Both the position numbers and the translations under genes were made by a program. A stretch of DNA of 64,000 nt. Origin: Eutreptiella sp. 'Long Island Sound 2002'. Its lineage: Eukaryota; Euglenozoa; Euglenophyceae; Eutreptiales; Eutreptiaceae. The stretch covers positions 42,822,367 to 42,886,366 of the forward strand of contig OZ038385.1 of assembly GCA_964036045.1 (NCBI GenBank). The letters are read 5' to 3'. The notes under the pieces were generated by a model that saw only the letters and a program-made list of their open reading frames with translations, made no database searches and was not told the origin of the DNA. Positions within the stretch are counted from its first letter, which is position 1. The number at the start of each line of letters is the position of its first letter. Positions 31,455 through 42,100 of this stretch are shown piece by piece.

Positions 31455-34441
31455 TCTCAGGGAAGCTTTACGCACCATTGGTGTAAGAGATGCCCTCATT
31501 GATGGACTCCTGGGGGTGCCAGACGTCGTGGCGGGACCACCTCAAGAACATCAGGCGGCACCGCCCAGTCCCCCCATCAGCCCGCACCCCCACGAAGTGG
31601 AACACCATGCAAACCCACGGGTCCCCCTGCGCCCCCCCCCCACACCGCACCATCGCAAAGTCGCAGACCGCCCGGAGCGTCAAAATCAGCCACTCCTGCG
31701 TATGCGCTCCAACAACTTAAACAAGCAGCCCCCTGAACAGTTCATCCATGCTGACCTACACCAGGGTTGGGATATATTGTTTTACCAGGAGGTCACACAC
31801 GCCCCTCTGCTCCCCTTCGGTTGGTCTCCCCTCCCGATACAACCAAAAGTTTTTTCGTCGGTACTGCCCACCCGGGCCGAAGGCTCGTGCCTTGTAATCG
31901 CTTCTAGGCTCGCACCTTACGTCTTTGAGATCCCATCACCCTGCCCTGGAGCCCTGTGCACAGCTGCCCTGCATTTGCCGGGTCAGCCGCCAATTCTCCT
32001 GGCCTCAGTGTATGCACAGTCTCCTAGACGTCTTGAGATCGAGCGAGAGCTCAACAAGCTGTTTGGTAAATACCCCCTGTGGATTCTTGGAGCTGATTTC
32101 AACGCACAACTCACTCCCCTAGACACTAACGGATCTACTGTAAACAGATGGAACTGGTTGAGCTCGCTGATTGAAGACAAGCGTGAGGGTGTCGATTCTT
32201 TCCGTAGCAAGCACCAAAACACGTTGCAGTTTACCCCCTACCGGTCCGCTTTCCTTCCGTGTGATACACGCATCGACCTGTTTTTGCTCTCCTCCCACCT
32301 TCTCATGCTCCCCTTCCTCACCTTGGATAGTGCGGACATTTGCGTCCAGGACAAGACCTCAGACCATCACCCTATACACTGCGCTCTCCAACTTCCCTGC
32401 ACCCCACAATACCCCCCTCCCCCTCCCCAACACACACTATTTCGGCGGCTTACGCAGGCTGAAATTCGCGAGTTTACCAACAAATTGAGTCCATTGGAAG
32501 AGTGGGCGAAGAATATACCGATGGATCAGGTATCCCTCGATGACTGTGTCCAGTGGATGAACACTGTCACTCAGCAAGTGGCTACCGCCTACCACGGCAT
32601 CACTAGACCGTTGGTCCAGCACCGTGAGACACGAATGGAACGGGAATTCAAACAGGCCCTGGCTGGTGTCCCTTCCAACACGGAGGGGCGAAAAAAGGCC
32701 TTGCGGAAACTACAGGGCCTTAACGAAAGGCGGACCAAAAAGCGCACGGAGAAGGAAAAAAAGCGATTGCACTACTGCATGATCAAAGGCCAGAAGATTA
32801 AAAAGGCCGTCGATCAGGCACTGAACCCTCAGCAACGCACGCAGGTCCACCTGTGGGATGAGTCAACTGACCCCCCGAACCTGGCCACTGAGCCTCCTCA
32901 AGTTGGCCGTGTCTTTTCTGAATGCCTCTCTAAGCTGGGGGGGGAAACTCACTTTGAAGTCCCAGATCTACTCCTTGACCAATTCATTAGTCATGTACCA
33001 AAGTGCCCTGACGATGTGGGCACACAGCCTCTCCCTCTCCGCGAACTTTCCTGGCTACGGAGCACTACTGCACGCGCCAGCCCTTCCAAGGCCACGGGAG
33101 AGGACGAGGTGAACTACTACGACATTTCTCTTTGCCCTGAACATCTGCAGGCCTTTATTTTATCTGCCATTCACTTAGTTTTACGTCATGCCCCCCCCCC
33201 ACAATGAGCAAAGGCTAGGGTGTGTCTTCTTTACAAGAAAGGGGACCCAAAGAAGGCGTCTAATTACCGCCCGATCTGCCTCATCCAGTCTATTGTTAAA
33301 CTAGCGTCTGTCTGGCAATGCCAGGCACTTACAAAACTGACAGCAGAGCATCGCCTGATTCACCCCTGCCAGCACGGGGGCCTCAAAAACCATAGGTACG
33401 GTGACCACATCTATGATGTGGTGAGCCGGATGCTCCAGTCCAAAGGGCGCCTGTACCACCTGTACGTGGACTTCAACAAGGCCTTTAACTCTGTCCCGTT
33501 GAAGGCCCTGTGGAGAACACTTCGGGGGTACGGCCTGCCGGACGAGCTTATCTCCTCTATCCAACGCTTGTAGACACATGCCTTTGAGCAACCCCTCGTG
33601 GACGGAATAGCCACAGCAGGCCATTACCAGAAACGGGGGGTCAGGCAGGGATGCCCCCTCAGCCCCCTCCTATTTGTACTCTACCTAAATTTAATGTTTT
33701 ATTACCTGGACACCAAAATAGAGTGGGGCCTAGAAAAAAGTATTCTTGCCTTTATCGACGACATCCTGTTTAGAGCGCGCTCGCTAGCCGACATCCAGGT
33801 GGTCTTTGAAGCGTTCGACGGACCGGCACGCCAGCTGGGACTCGGTATGAACGTGGAAAAGACGGAGTTGCACATGTTACGTGGCAGTCAGCACGCGGTT
33901 ATACAGTCAGCACACGCTGGCCGCGTCTCTACGAGGGACGCAGCAGGTAAACCGCATTCCGTCTACAAATACCTGGGGGTGTATTTTTACACGACCGACC
34001 ACGCGACACGAGTGTGGGAATTCGTCCGAGCGGAAATTAACCCTTTTTTTGCTCACCTGGCGCCACTGCAACTCACGGCGTCCGAGTTAATTTCCCTCGT
34101 TAACAAGCAATTAATCCCCACGATGGCCTACCGGCTCATGGCCGGCCCCATCACAGATGCACAACTCGTTAAACTGCAGCACCTCATCTGGAATAACATC
34201 GCGGTTTTCGGTAAACTGCCCCGTAGGCTCTCCCCCAAAGACCGACATCACAGCCGCTCCTCGCCCTGCTTTGGTCTGGGGCTTATGCCATTCCGCACGT
34301 TCATGCACACCCAGGTGAACAACTATTCAATAAGGTATTTAAACAGCGAGGGTCCCCCGCAAAGCAATTATTGGGCTCGTCGAGCCCTCACCGACAAGAG
34401 GGCCAACTGGCTCCAAAATTCGTTTGTTGACTCAGTACAGG
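31369..34441 (+). pseudogene. LINE ORF2, first segment: APE endonuclease and reverse transcriptase (two in-frame stops)
   Basis: The frame opens after TAA 31366-31368. The first in-frame ATG is at 31702, matching the start of the endonuclease domain. Apurinic-endonuclease motifs are in order: N, then LFYQEVTH, LGADFNAQL, TRIDLFLLS and TSDHHPIHC. A basic Lys-rich helix follows, then reverse transcriptase motifs: NYRPI, YVDFNKAFNSVP, GVRQGCPLSPLLFVLYLN, and FIDD in place of YADD. In-frame stops at TGA 33205-33207 and TAG 33571-33573 show the copy is dead. LINE ORF2 nicks target DNA and copies its RNA there. The segment ends at the Ty3-A insertion site and resumes in the same frame at 46989. Confidence 0.85.
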
Positions 34442-35152
34442 AGAAAGATGTCCTTGAATTATGCCCTAGGTCTTTTGATGTATTCCTGCAGGTTTTGTAG
34501 TTGAAAACCCCAAACCAAAGCAGCAAGTAGAGCAAGGACTGAATGTGGATCGAATCAATGATTGGTTTTGGAATCCAGTGTAACACAGAAGGGCTGCAGA
34601 TAGACAAAGCAGGTTTATGCACATAGATTCAATCACAAATGTATAATACAAAAGATTTTATATGAAAATTGGTCAGACTCTAGCCTCAGAGGTTGCATTA
34701 GGCACTTCATGTGCACTCTTTTGGGTGAAATGGTGCTGGTTAGGACTGAGAGGCATAGATGTCAGGACCACACAGAAAATGACTTGGCCAAGCAACTGAA
34801 TTCAGAAACAGTTACAAAGTAGGACCACAATAAGTGGTAGAAACAATTGAGTATAGGGGTCTTGGGGTGGGAGACCACTAGGCTTAACCTCCAAGGCCTA
34901 CAAGCATGAAATGCCTGATTTATTTTGGTATGTCCTCCATGAAGGAAGGTACCTCCGCTCAGTTGAGTGGTAGGGGTGAACTTCATGGGGGGGCTAGGGT
35001 CACAACCCTAGTTACTTTGAGAAAGTGTACTTTAGGCAACAAAAGAGAGATAAAAACACTTAAGTTTGTCTTAGCATCAACAAAGGGTTTTAAGGGGGGC
35101 TTAGCCTGGATCAAGCCCTCCAAGAAAGACGTGGCAGTGACTTTTTCTTACT
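34442..35152 (-). repeat. Ty3-A 3' LTR (element orientation)
   Basis: Minus-strand ends are AGTAAGAAAAAG...CTTTCT. The polypurine tract that should lie just inside (reading GGCGGG before AGTAAG) is short. An ATATAAAA-like TATA motif on the minus strand lies near 34655-34665. Confidence 0.93.
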
Positions 35153-38100
35153 CCCGCCTGGAGTACTAGGTCATGAAGCTAGTAGGACCAAGGAAAAAGG
35201 CTCAAATATTCCCAAAATTACCTCAAAAAAATGCATCAAACTTACCAAAAACATCCTCATCACTTCATAGAAGCCTATCACACTGTAGGTACCCTTGAAA
35301 AACAGTGTAATGTACCGTGAATGATGTCCCTTCGATGGGGCATTCCTCAAAAGTCGCCGGCGTGCGACGAAACCTTTTGGAAAAAGTTTTGGGGTAGTGG
35401 GGTTTGAACCCAGGACTCCCTCCCTAGAGCACATATGCTTGCCCACTAGGGTACAGTCGAACTCTCTAATGCGGACGGCCATCGCTATATAAACAGCGTT
35501 TTAGTAAACGTCCTGACCAAGGGCCAGGGCGGAGCAATACTCCCAATGGAGGACACAAACCCCCAGGAGCTGGAAAAAATAGAAAATGTAACCAGCAGGG
35601 AGTGATTCCTGCGGTTTAGCGGAAGGGGTTGCGATTTAGCAAGTGAAATCGTTAAAAATCGACGAAACCACGCGGGAAATCGTCATTTTTACACATAACT
35701 TAAAGTCGCAGACAAGCGCAAAGGAAGCGGACTCCAAGAAAAGGGTTGCGCAAGCGTAAACGGCTTTTGGAAAAGAAGGTATGAGCCGTAGTTTTTAAAG
35801 TTTTAAAGAAAATTTTTGCACAGTTGCATCAAAATTTTCATAAACTTCAGAGTCAAGTATTCAAATTCAGCCCACACCACAGAGCAGGTCAACAACCCAT
35901 CTCTCAGGTATGTCAGTGTCACCTCACACTCACGCATTGCGTTCGTGTTGGTTGTTTCGTCAAAACGTTAGGGTTGTCAACGCTATGCTCGTTGGGGGGT
36001 CGGGTGCTCTTCTCTCGTGCTCTGCACAGGTAAAAGCAGGAATGAAAGGTATGTGATGCGAATGGAGCGCGCAGCGCGCACGTAGGGTTAGAGTATGCGC
36101 TGTGCTCGCGATGCATGTGCCTAATCGAGGTATCCACACGCTGTGACGATTTACCTGTCTCCGAAATTCACCCTTGTTTTCTTCTTCACAGGTAAGTACA
36201 GCAAGCGTTTGTTCGTGTGCGGCCGTGGCGTTAAAGTTGAGTTGCTTAAAACGCCTAGGTTTGTTTTGTGTTCGTTTCAATTCGGCATTCACACAATGCA
36301 TGGTGAGGAAGGTAGGTTAGCCCAGAAGGAGCTCACCTCCTGGTTGAGTCAGTGATTCAGCCTCCCTTCCCTGCGTGCACATGATGCATTAAAGGGTAGG
36401 CCACGCGAATTGCGCACGGTAAACCTTGTTTAGGTTACCCAGAGGCTCCTCGGTACGTTCTTTAAGAGAACCCGAGGAGTTTCTTAAAGCTTGCTTGCTT
36501 GACAGGGGTAGCTGAATCTTCAGCGTGTTTGCGAACAGTGTATTATAGGTCACACAGGGTTGGTACCGTACGGCGTTCATGAACGCGTACCGTCCGCGAA
36601 CGCGTACCGTCTGGTATTAATACCGCACAGCACGTGTGCGGTATTGAGATGGTGCCGCAGACAGGCACCGCATTGCAGCACGCGCGCACGCTAGACGGAA
36701 AATTGCCAGATGAATTGAAATATTGCGAAAAACACGCTGCTGGATCGAAAGTTTACTACCGATGTTGGTAATTAGCATTATTATGCATTACGGCACCACT
36801 TTTAGTCTTGAATCGTAATGTCACACCGACGCCAAGCCCAAATGAAGCAACCCGTCGCCGAAGCTTGCAGGGATCAGCGTGATGACCACCCTACTGACGA
36901 GCGGCGTGTATGTTCGGGCCTCAGCCCCTCTCCCTGTGCAAGCGCAAGCCTCATGCTCCAGTGATGCGTCCACCAATGTGCAAGCCTCAGCAATGGGCAT
37001 AGAATCAGGGCGAAGCAGCCCTGCGCGCACTGCGCGGGACTTCAAGACGAAGCAGCACTGCGCGTAAAGTCAAGGCGAAGCAGCACTGCGCGTGAAGTCA
37101 AGGCGAAGCAGCACTGAGCGTAGAATCAGAGCGAAGCAGCACTGCGCGCACGGCGCGTGAAGTCAGGGCGACGCGTGAAGTCAGGGCGACGCAGCACTGC
37201 CTGGGGCGACCTCCGCGCTGCGCCCAAGCGCCAAGGTAAATAAGCGTCGTCTGCCTCCAGTTGTATTCGCCAGAAGTCTTGTTTTCAGTGTGTGTCACGT
37301 GCGTGTGCCTGTCATTCACATGCAATGAGTGGATCTGTAAATTTGACTTTGGCCTCTGTGCCTCCATCAACCCTGAGGCGTGGCATGCATGTGTGTATTG
37401 ATATCCTGATGTGTAGCCTTGCCTTTTTTTAGCTCTGTTGAATCCTGGGACCCCTCTTTCAAGGCCCGCGCTTAGCGCTGGACCAGGAAGAAGACAGTGT
37501 GCAGTAAAGTCGACGTTAAAGTATTCTTTGTGTCTGAGTTGCAGGGCAAGACAGGGTAGAGCTGAAAAGTCATTTGCACGGTGTTTTAAGAAACATTGTC
37601 TTTTTGGCTGAACTGCAGGCAGGGTAGTGCATAAAAGGGAAGCAAACAATTTAAGGTGTGAATCATTTGCAGGGTGTTTTGAGAAACATTTAAAAGCAGG
37701 TCTGTGGTAACAAATATTTGTTGAAATTTTCTGGGGTTTTTGGGACAAAAGTTTGGTTGTTGGAATCAGCTCAAATATATCGTAAAACCAAGGATTCAGC
37801 GGACATTTAGTGGTGCCTACTGGGTCACCATTGGGGCTAGGCGATACCATACAGGACACCGGAGTACTGTATGGTATCGATACCGAACGGTACACGTACT
37901 GTATGGTACCAACCCTGAGGTCACACTGAGAAGGGTATAATACCTGGAGTGTGGCTTGGTTCCTCCGTCGCAAACACCCCTTCATTTGCCTCTTTTGTAC
38001 AGGTGGGAGAGGTTAAGGGTGATTGGTGCACGCAGCAGCTGCCTTCGGCGGCTATCCATTTTTCTGCCCCAGCAAAACAGGGGCGCTGATCACAAATCAA

Positions 38101-39195
38101 ATCACTGTGCCTCAGCCAGTAGTGGCGAGGGCAGTCCGACCTCAACGACATCTGCGCTGTGCACGCAACGAGAGCACCCCTTCCCTCCAAGCCCTAGCAG
38201 GGGAAACGCGTTGTGGCGTCCCCTGTTAGGCCACAGCTGCTTAGGAGCGCTGTGTTCTCTTGTCTTCTTCACAGGAGGGCCATTAGGGCCTGTGTGAACT
38301 TTGACAGCAGCACCCAGTAGCGTGTGTAGGGGTTAGGGTCAGCAGGCCTGGCAGAGGTGAGTGCAAGTGATGAGTGCTCACCCTGCCTTCGAAGGCCAGT
38401 GCTGGCGTTAGTGAGTGTAGTGTAGTGGTGTCTCCTGTCCCGCGTGCTTTTCCTCGTGGGCAGGGGAGTGCGTTAGCTTTTGGCCTGTAGCAAAAAGGGG
38501 CGTTCTGTATGCCCTTAGCACACTTGGCCACCCCTCCCCTCTTAGTAGGTAGGGCTTTTGCCGTCTTACCCCAAGGATAGGCGCCAGCACAGAAATTGGG
38601 CGCCATAGGAGTGGTAATAGTACCTGATTAGGACCTTCGGTCCGACGTCAGCGAAGCCTGGTCTCCAGGAGCCCCGCTGGGGAGAGAAGTGAGACACATA
38701 CAGACATACGTAGCACACTTAGGGGTATGGTAAACCCTGTAAGGAAGGGTAGAACCCCATGGGTCTGGACCAGTCAAGGAGGGAAGACACACCTTGCCTC
38801 ATAACACCTTGCTTGTCATTCCCCCCTGGTGTAGTAAGCCACCGTTCTTCGTTGGCTCACCAAGGTCATTACATTAGGGCAGTACCCATGCACCACATGG
38901 TCAACAAGGCAAACACTCGCTGGGTGGCTGCAATCTTGATAAGCGGCCACCTGGCTCACGCTGGAAACCATAGGCATGGGTCTGCAGGGCACAGACAGGG
39001 TCAGTGCAGTGCTCAGTAAGCAGTAGTCTGTGAAAAACCAATGGCCTTCGGCCAGGGAGTGGTTGTCACGGGGGGCTAACGGTCCTGTCCTGCGATGCAA
39101 TGCGGGGCAACTGTGACAACTGCTCTTACACCCATACTCAGGCACGACTGCAGAAGAGTGCTCACTGCACCTGTCAGTAGACTGACACAGGGAAA
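35153..39195 (-). other. Ty3-A long 3' non-coding region
   Basis: About 4 kb lies between the pol stop and the 3' LTR, of which 1.36 kb is an inserted hAT. A tRNA-like sequence (A box CCTAGTGGG, B box GGTTCAAACCC, minus strand, about 35395-35470) lies near the LTR. Segments at 36388-36554 and 37918-38290 are homologous to the equivalent region of Ty3-B and contain conserved hairpins. A short minus-strand ORF (38190-37921) has a counterpart in Ty3-B. Confidence 0.75.
36555..37917. mobile_element. Non-autonomous hAT transposon, 1363 bp
   Basis: The ends are CAGGGTTGGTACC and its complement GGTACCAACCCTG, a hAT-type TIR, flanked by a perfect 8-bp target duplication AGGTCACA (36547-36554 and 37918-37925). 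The homologous site in Ty3-B (about 50512-50520) has a single AGGTCACA, giving a natural empty site. It has no transposase. About seven ~30-bp units (GCGAAGCAGCACTGCGCG type) lie at 37000-37200. Confidence 0.92.
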
Positions 39196-42100
39196 TTAGC
39201 TTCGCTTCTTACGCTGGGACATAGTCTCAGCACTGGTTAGGAGTTGACCCTCGTTGTTCTCAACGAGGTAAGTGCGGAAGATGGGGTTGATACTCCCATC
39301 TGGTTGTATAAGGGCTGACATAGGTTCCCAGGTCGCCTCGGACAACCCATAGCCATCCCACAGGGTTAGGAATTTCCAGCCCTGTTTATACTCGTGGCGA
39401 GCAATACCTGCAACCACGTAGTAACCATCGACTGCCATCTCATCGGCAGTCATCTCTTCGAGTTCGTCTGCCTCCTCTGGACTGGCAGCGTTCTCTAGGT
39501 CTATACGTGCAATCTCACTGTTGCTGAGGCGCCACTCATCCCAAGACAAGTCGTCAGGGGAGTGATAGTGCCTCAACTGCTTAGGAGCACATAGCAGTTC
39601 ACCACCTAGACGTGGACTGCACCTGACATCGATCCTGGATCCATCTATTCTGATGATACGATAGGGTCCAAAGTAAGGGTCCTGTAGGCAGTTACGTGGC
39701 CAGGAGGGTAGGCGTGAATGGTGTACCAAAACAAGGTCACCAACCTTGAAGCTGGCAGGTCGCCGTAGGCGGTTCCGTCGGCTCTGTTCACGGTCACGAA
39801 TGTGCCTCAGGTTAGTACCAGCCTGGTTAGCCAGAGACTGCTTCTGTTCCAGCCAATCTCCCACAGGGCTCTTGAAGTCCTCAGGGAAAGGGGTTTTGAA
39901 GAACCATGCAGGTCGTCCTCCATGGAACAGTTCGTGGGGGGTGAAACCCGTAGAAGAGCTCCGCTGTGTGTTCATGGACAGAACTGCCCAGGGCACTAGG
40001 CGTACCCAGTCCTTGGTGCGCTCCTGTTTCATCAGGATTCTTAAGTTTTGCTCCACCACACGGTTCTGTCTCTCACAGAGAGGGTTAGACGTGTGAGTAT
40101 AGGGCACACCTGTGGTTACCTCCACGTTGAGGGCATTTAGCACTCGTTTGTACCACCCAGTGTCACTGCGGATGCGTACATCTTCATCAGAGTGCACCTG
40201 TTTAGGTGCTCCATAGGGTTCGAACCATTGTTCGACCAACATTTTTACAGTCTGCTCACCTGTGATTTTCTTATTGCAAGGGAACACACGGGTGAAGCGA
40301 GATAGACCACAGGTGACCACGAGGCAACTATCATAGCCGCCAAAGCGTGGTAGGCCGTGGATGTAATCCACGTAGAGAAGAGAGTTAGCACAATAGGGTA
40401 TGGGTAAGCTGGAGATCAGACCCCTATCCCTACTGTCGCTCTGCTTGCTGGCATGACAGCCACAAGCATCCACAATGGTCTGCATACGCGACCTCAGTTC
40501 AGTCAGGGTTAGACTTGAGTAGAAACACTCACGGAAGAAGTCCACTGAGCGATTAGCGCCAGTGTGACCAGAACTGAGATGGGACCACTGTAGGCACCCA
40601 TCCAGTCGTGCCTCAGGCACCACAATTCGGTCCTCGTAGAAGAGGTACTGATTGTTTTTATACCACTGGTGCCCGTCAATGACACGGGGTTCGAGACCAG
40701 TGCTGAGTGTTTGGAGAATTTCTTCATACTCTGACTGATAGTCGGTTAGACTCCAACCCTCCAGGATTCCAGCAGTGCGCATGGACAGGTCAAGCTGGAC
40801 ATCCATACGCTGGAAAGCCTCTTTGGCGAGCGCCTCAGAGCTCTCACCAATAAGCGCATCGAAGTTGTTGCGCGATATATAGTCAGACAGTTCATTCTTA
40901 ATCCCGGGGATATGATGCACTGTCAGCCTGAACTGGCTCAGGTAAGTCCACCACCGTTTTAGCTTTGCTTTTTCCGGTGGTGGGCCCTTCTGAAAAGACT
41001 TCACAGGCTCCTGGTCACACAGCCAGACAATAGGGTTAGATCCCAGGAGTCGGGATTGTGACGATAGCACCAACATACCGGCCAGGAGTTCCTGGTCATA
41101 GGTGCTGTAGTTGGAACGCGCTTGGTTCCATTTCCAATTCCAGTGTCCCAGTGGCACCAGTCGCCACTCACTGGTAGGATAGTCATGTTTCAACGAACCA
41201 TCACGGTTCAGTCCAGTAGTACGATAATGGCAGTGGGTTAGTTCAGCGGGGTTAAGCTCCTGCCATTGGTAGATCGTACCTCCCCCCCCTACATCACTGG
41301 CATCAGTGATCAGGACTATCTCGCCCTCAGGACGGGGCACTCCCAGGCAGTTGGAGGAGGCAATCTTCTTCTTCAACTCTTGGAAACACTCTTCCTCTCT
41401 GGAGGTCCACCTCCAGGGAGTAGTTTTCTTGATCAGGTCAGTGAGGGGTGCAGAGGAGTAAGTAAAATTGTGGATGTGACGCCGATAGAAATTACAGGCG
41501 CCCACAAAACTCCTCACATCGTGTAGACCCTTCTTAGGGTCATCGCGAATCTGTATGTCCTGTAGGGGCTGCATCTTAGACGCGGCTGGTTTCCACCAGC
41601 CATACCCCACGTCGAAACCCAAATACTCCATCTCCTCTTTCATAAACTCACATTTTTCGAGTTTGATTCGGAGATGGTTTTCTTGACAGACAGTGAAAAA
41701 TTCACGGAGGAGAAGGACATGGTCCTCTTTGGTATTAGTACCCAAACTCACGTCGTCGATGTGAGCCTCCATTTCTGCACCCCGAGAAATCAACTCTTGT
41801 ACTAGAGGCCTGCGCCTCAGTATGTACAAAATTTTGTTCATAAGCTCCTGGAAGAGCGCTGGGGCATTAGCCACCCCGAAAGGCATAACCTTCCACTTGA
41901 AGACACGACCCTTAGGGGTTATAAAGGCAAGCAGCTCCTGAGCTGCGGCGGTTAGGTCAACCTGCCAGAAACCAGAGCGTTTGTCCATTTTGGTCTTATA
42001 CCTGCATTTGGCAATACGCTCCAGGGTGTTTTCCATGTTAGGAATACTCCCTGAGTGGTTCTGGGTTTTCTTGTTGACCTCACCATAGTCTACAACAAGA

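Noticed and set aside
34636-34670. TATA-like sequence as a firm Ty3-A promoter
   Set aside because: The ATATAAAA motif is suggestive only; without transcript starts it is mentioned under the LTR and not called.
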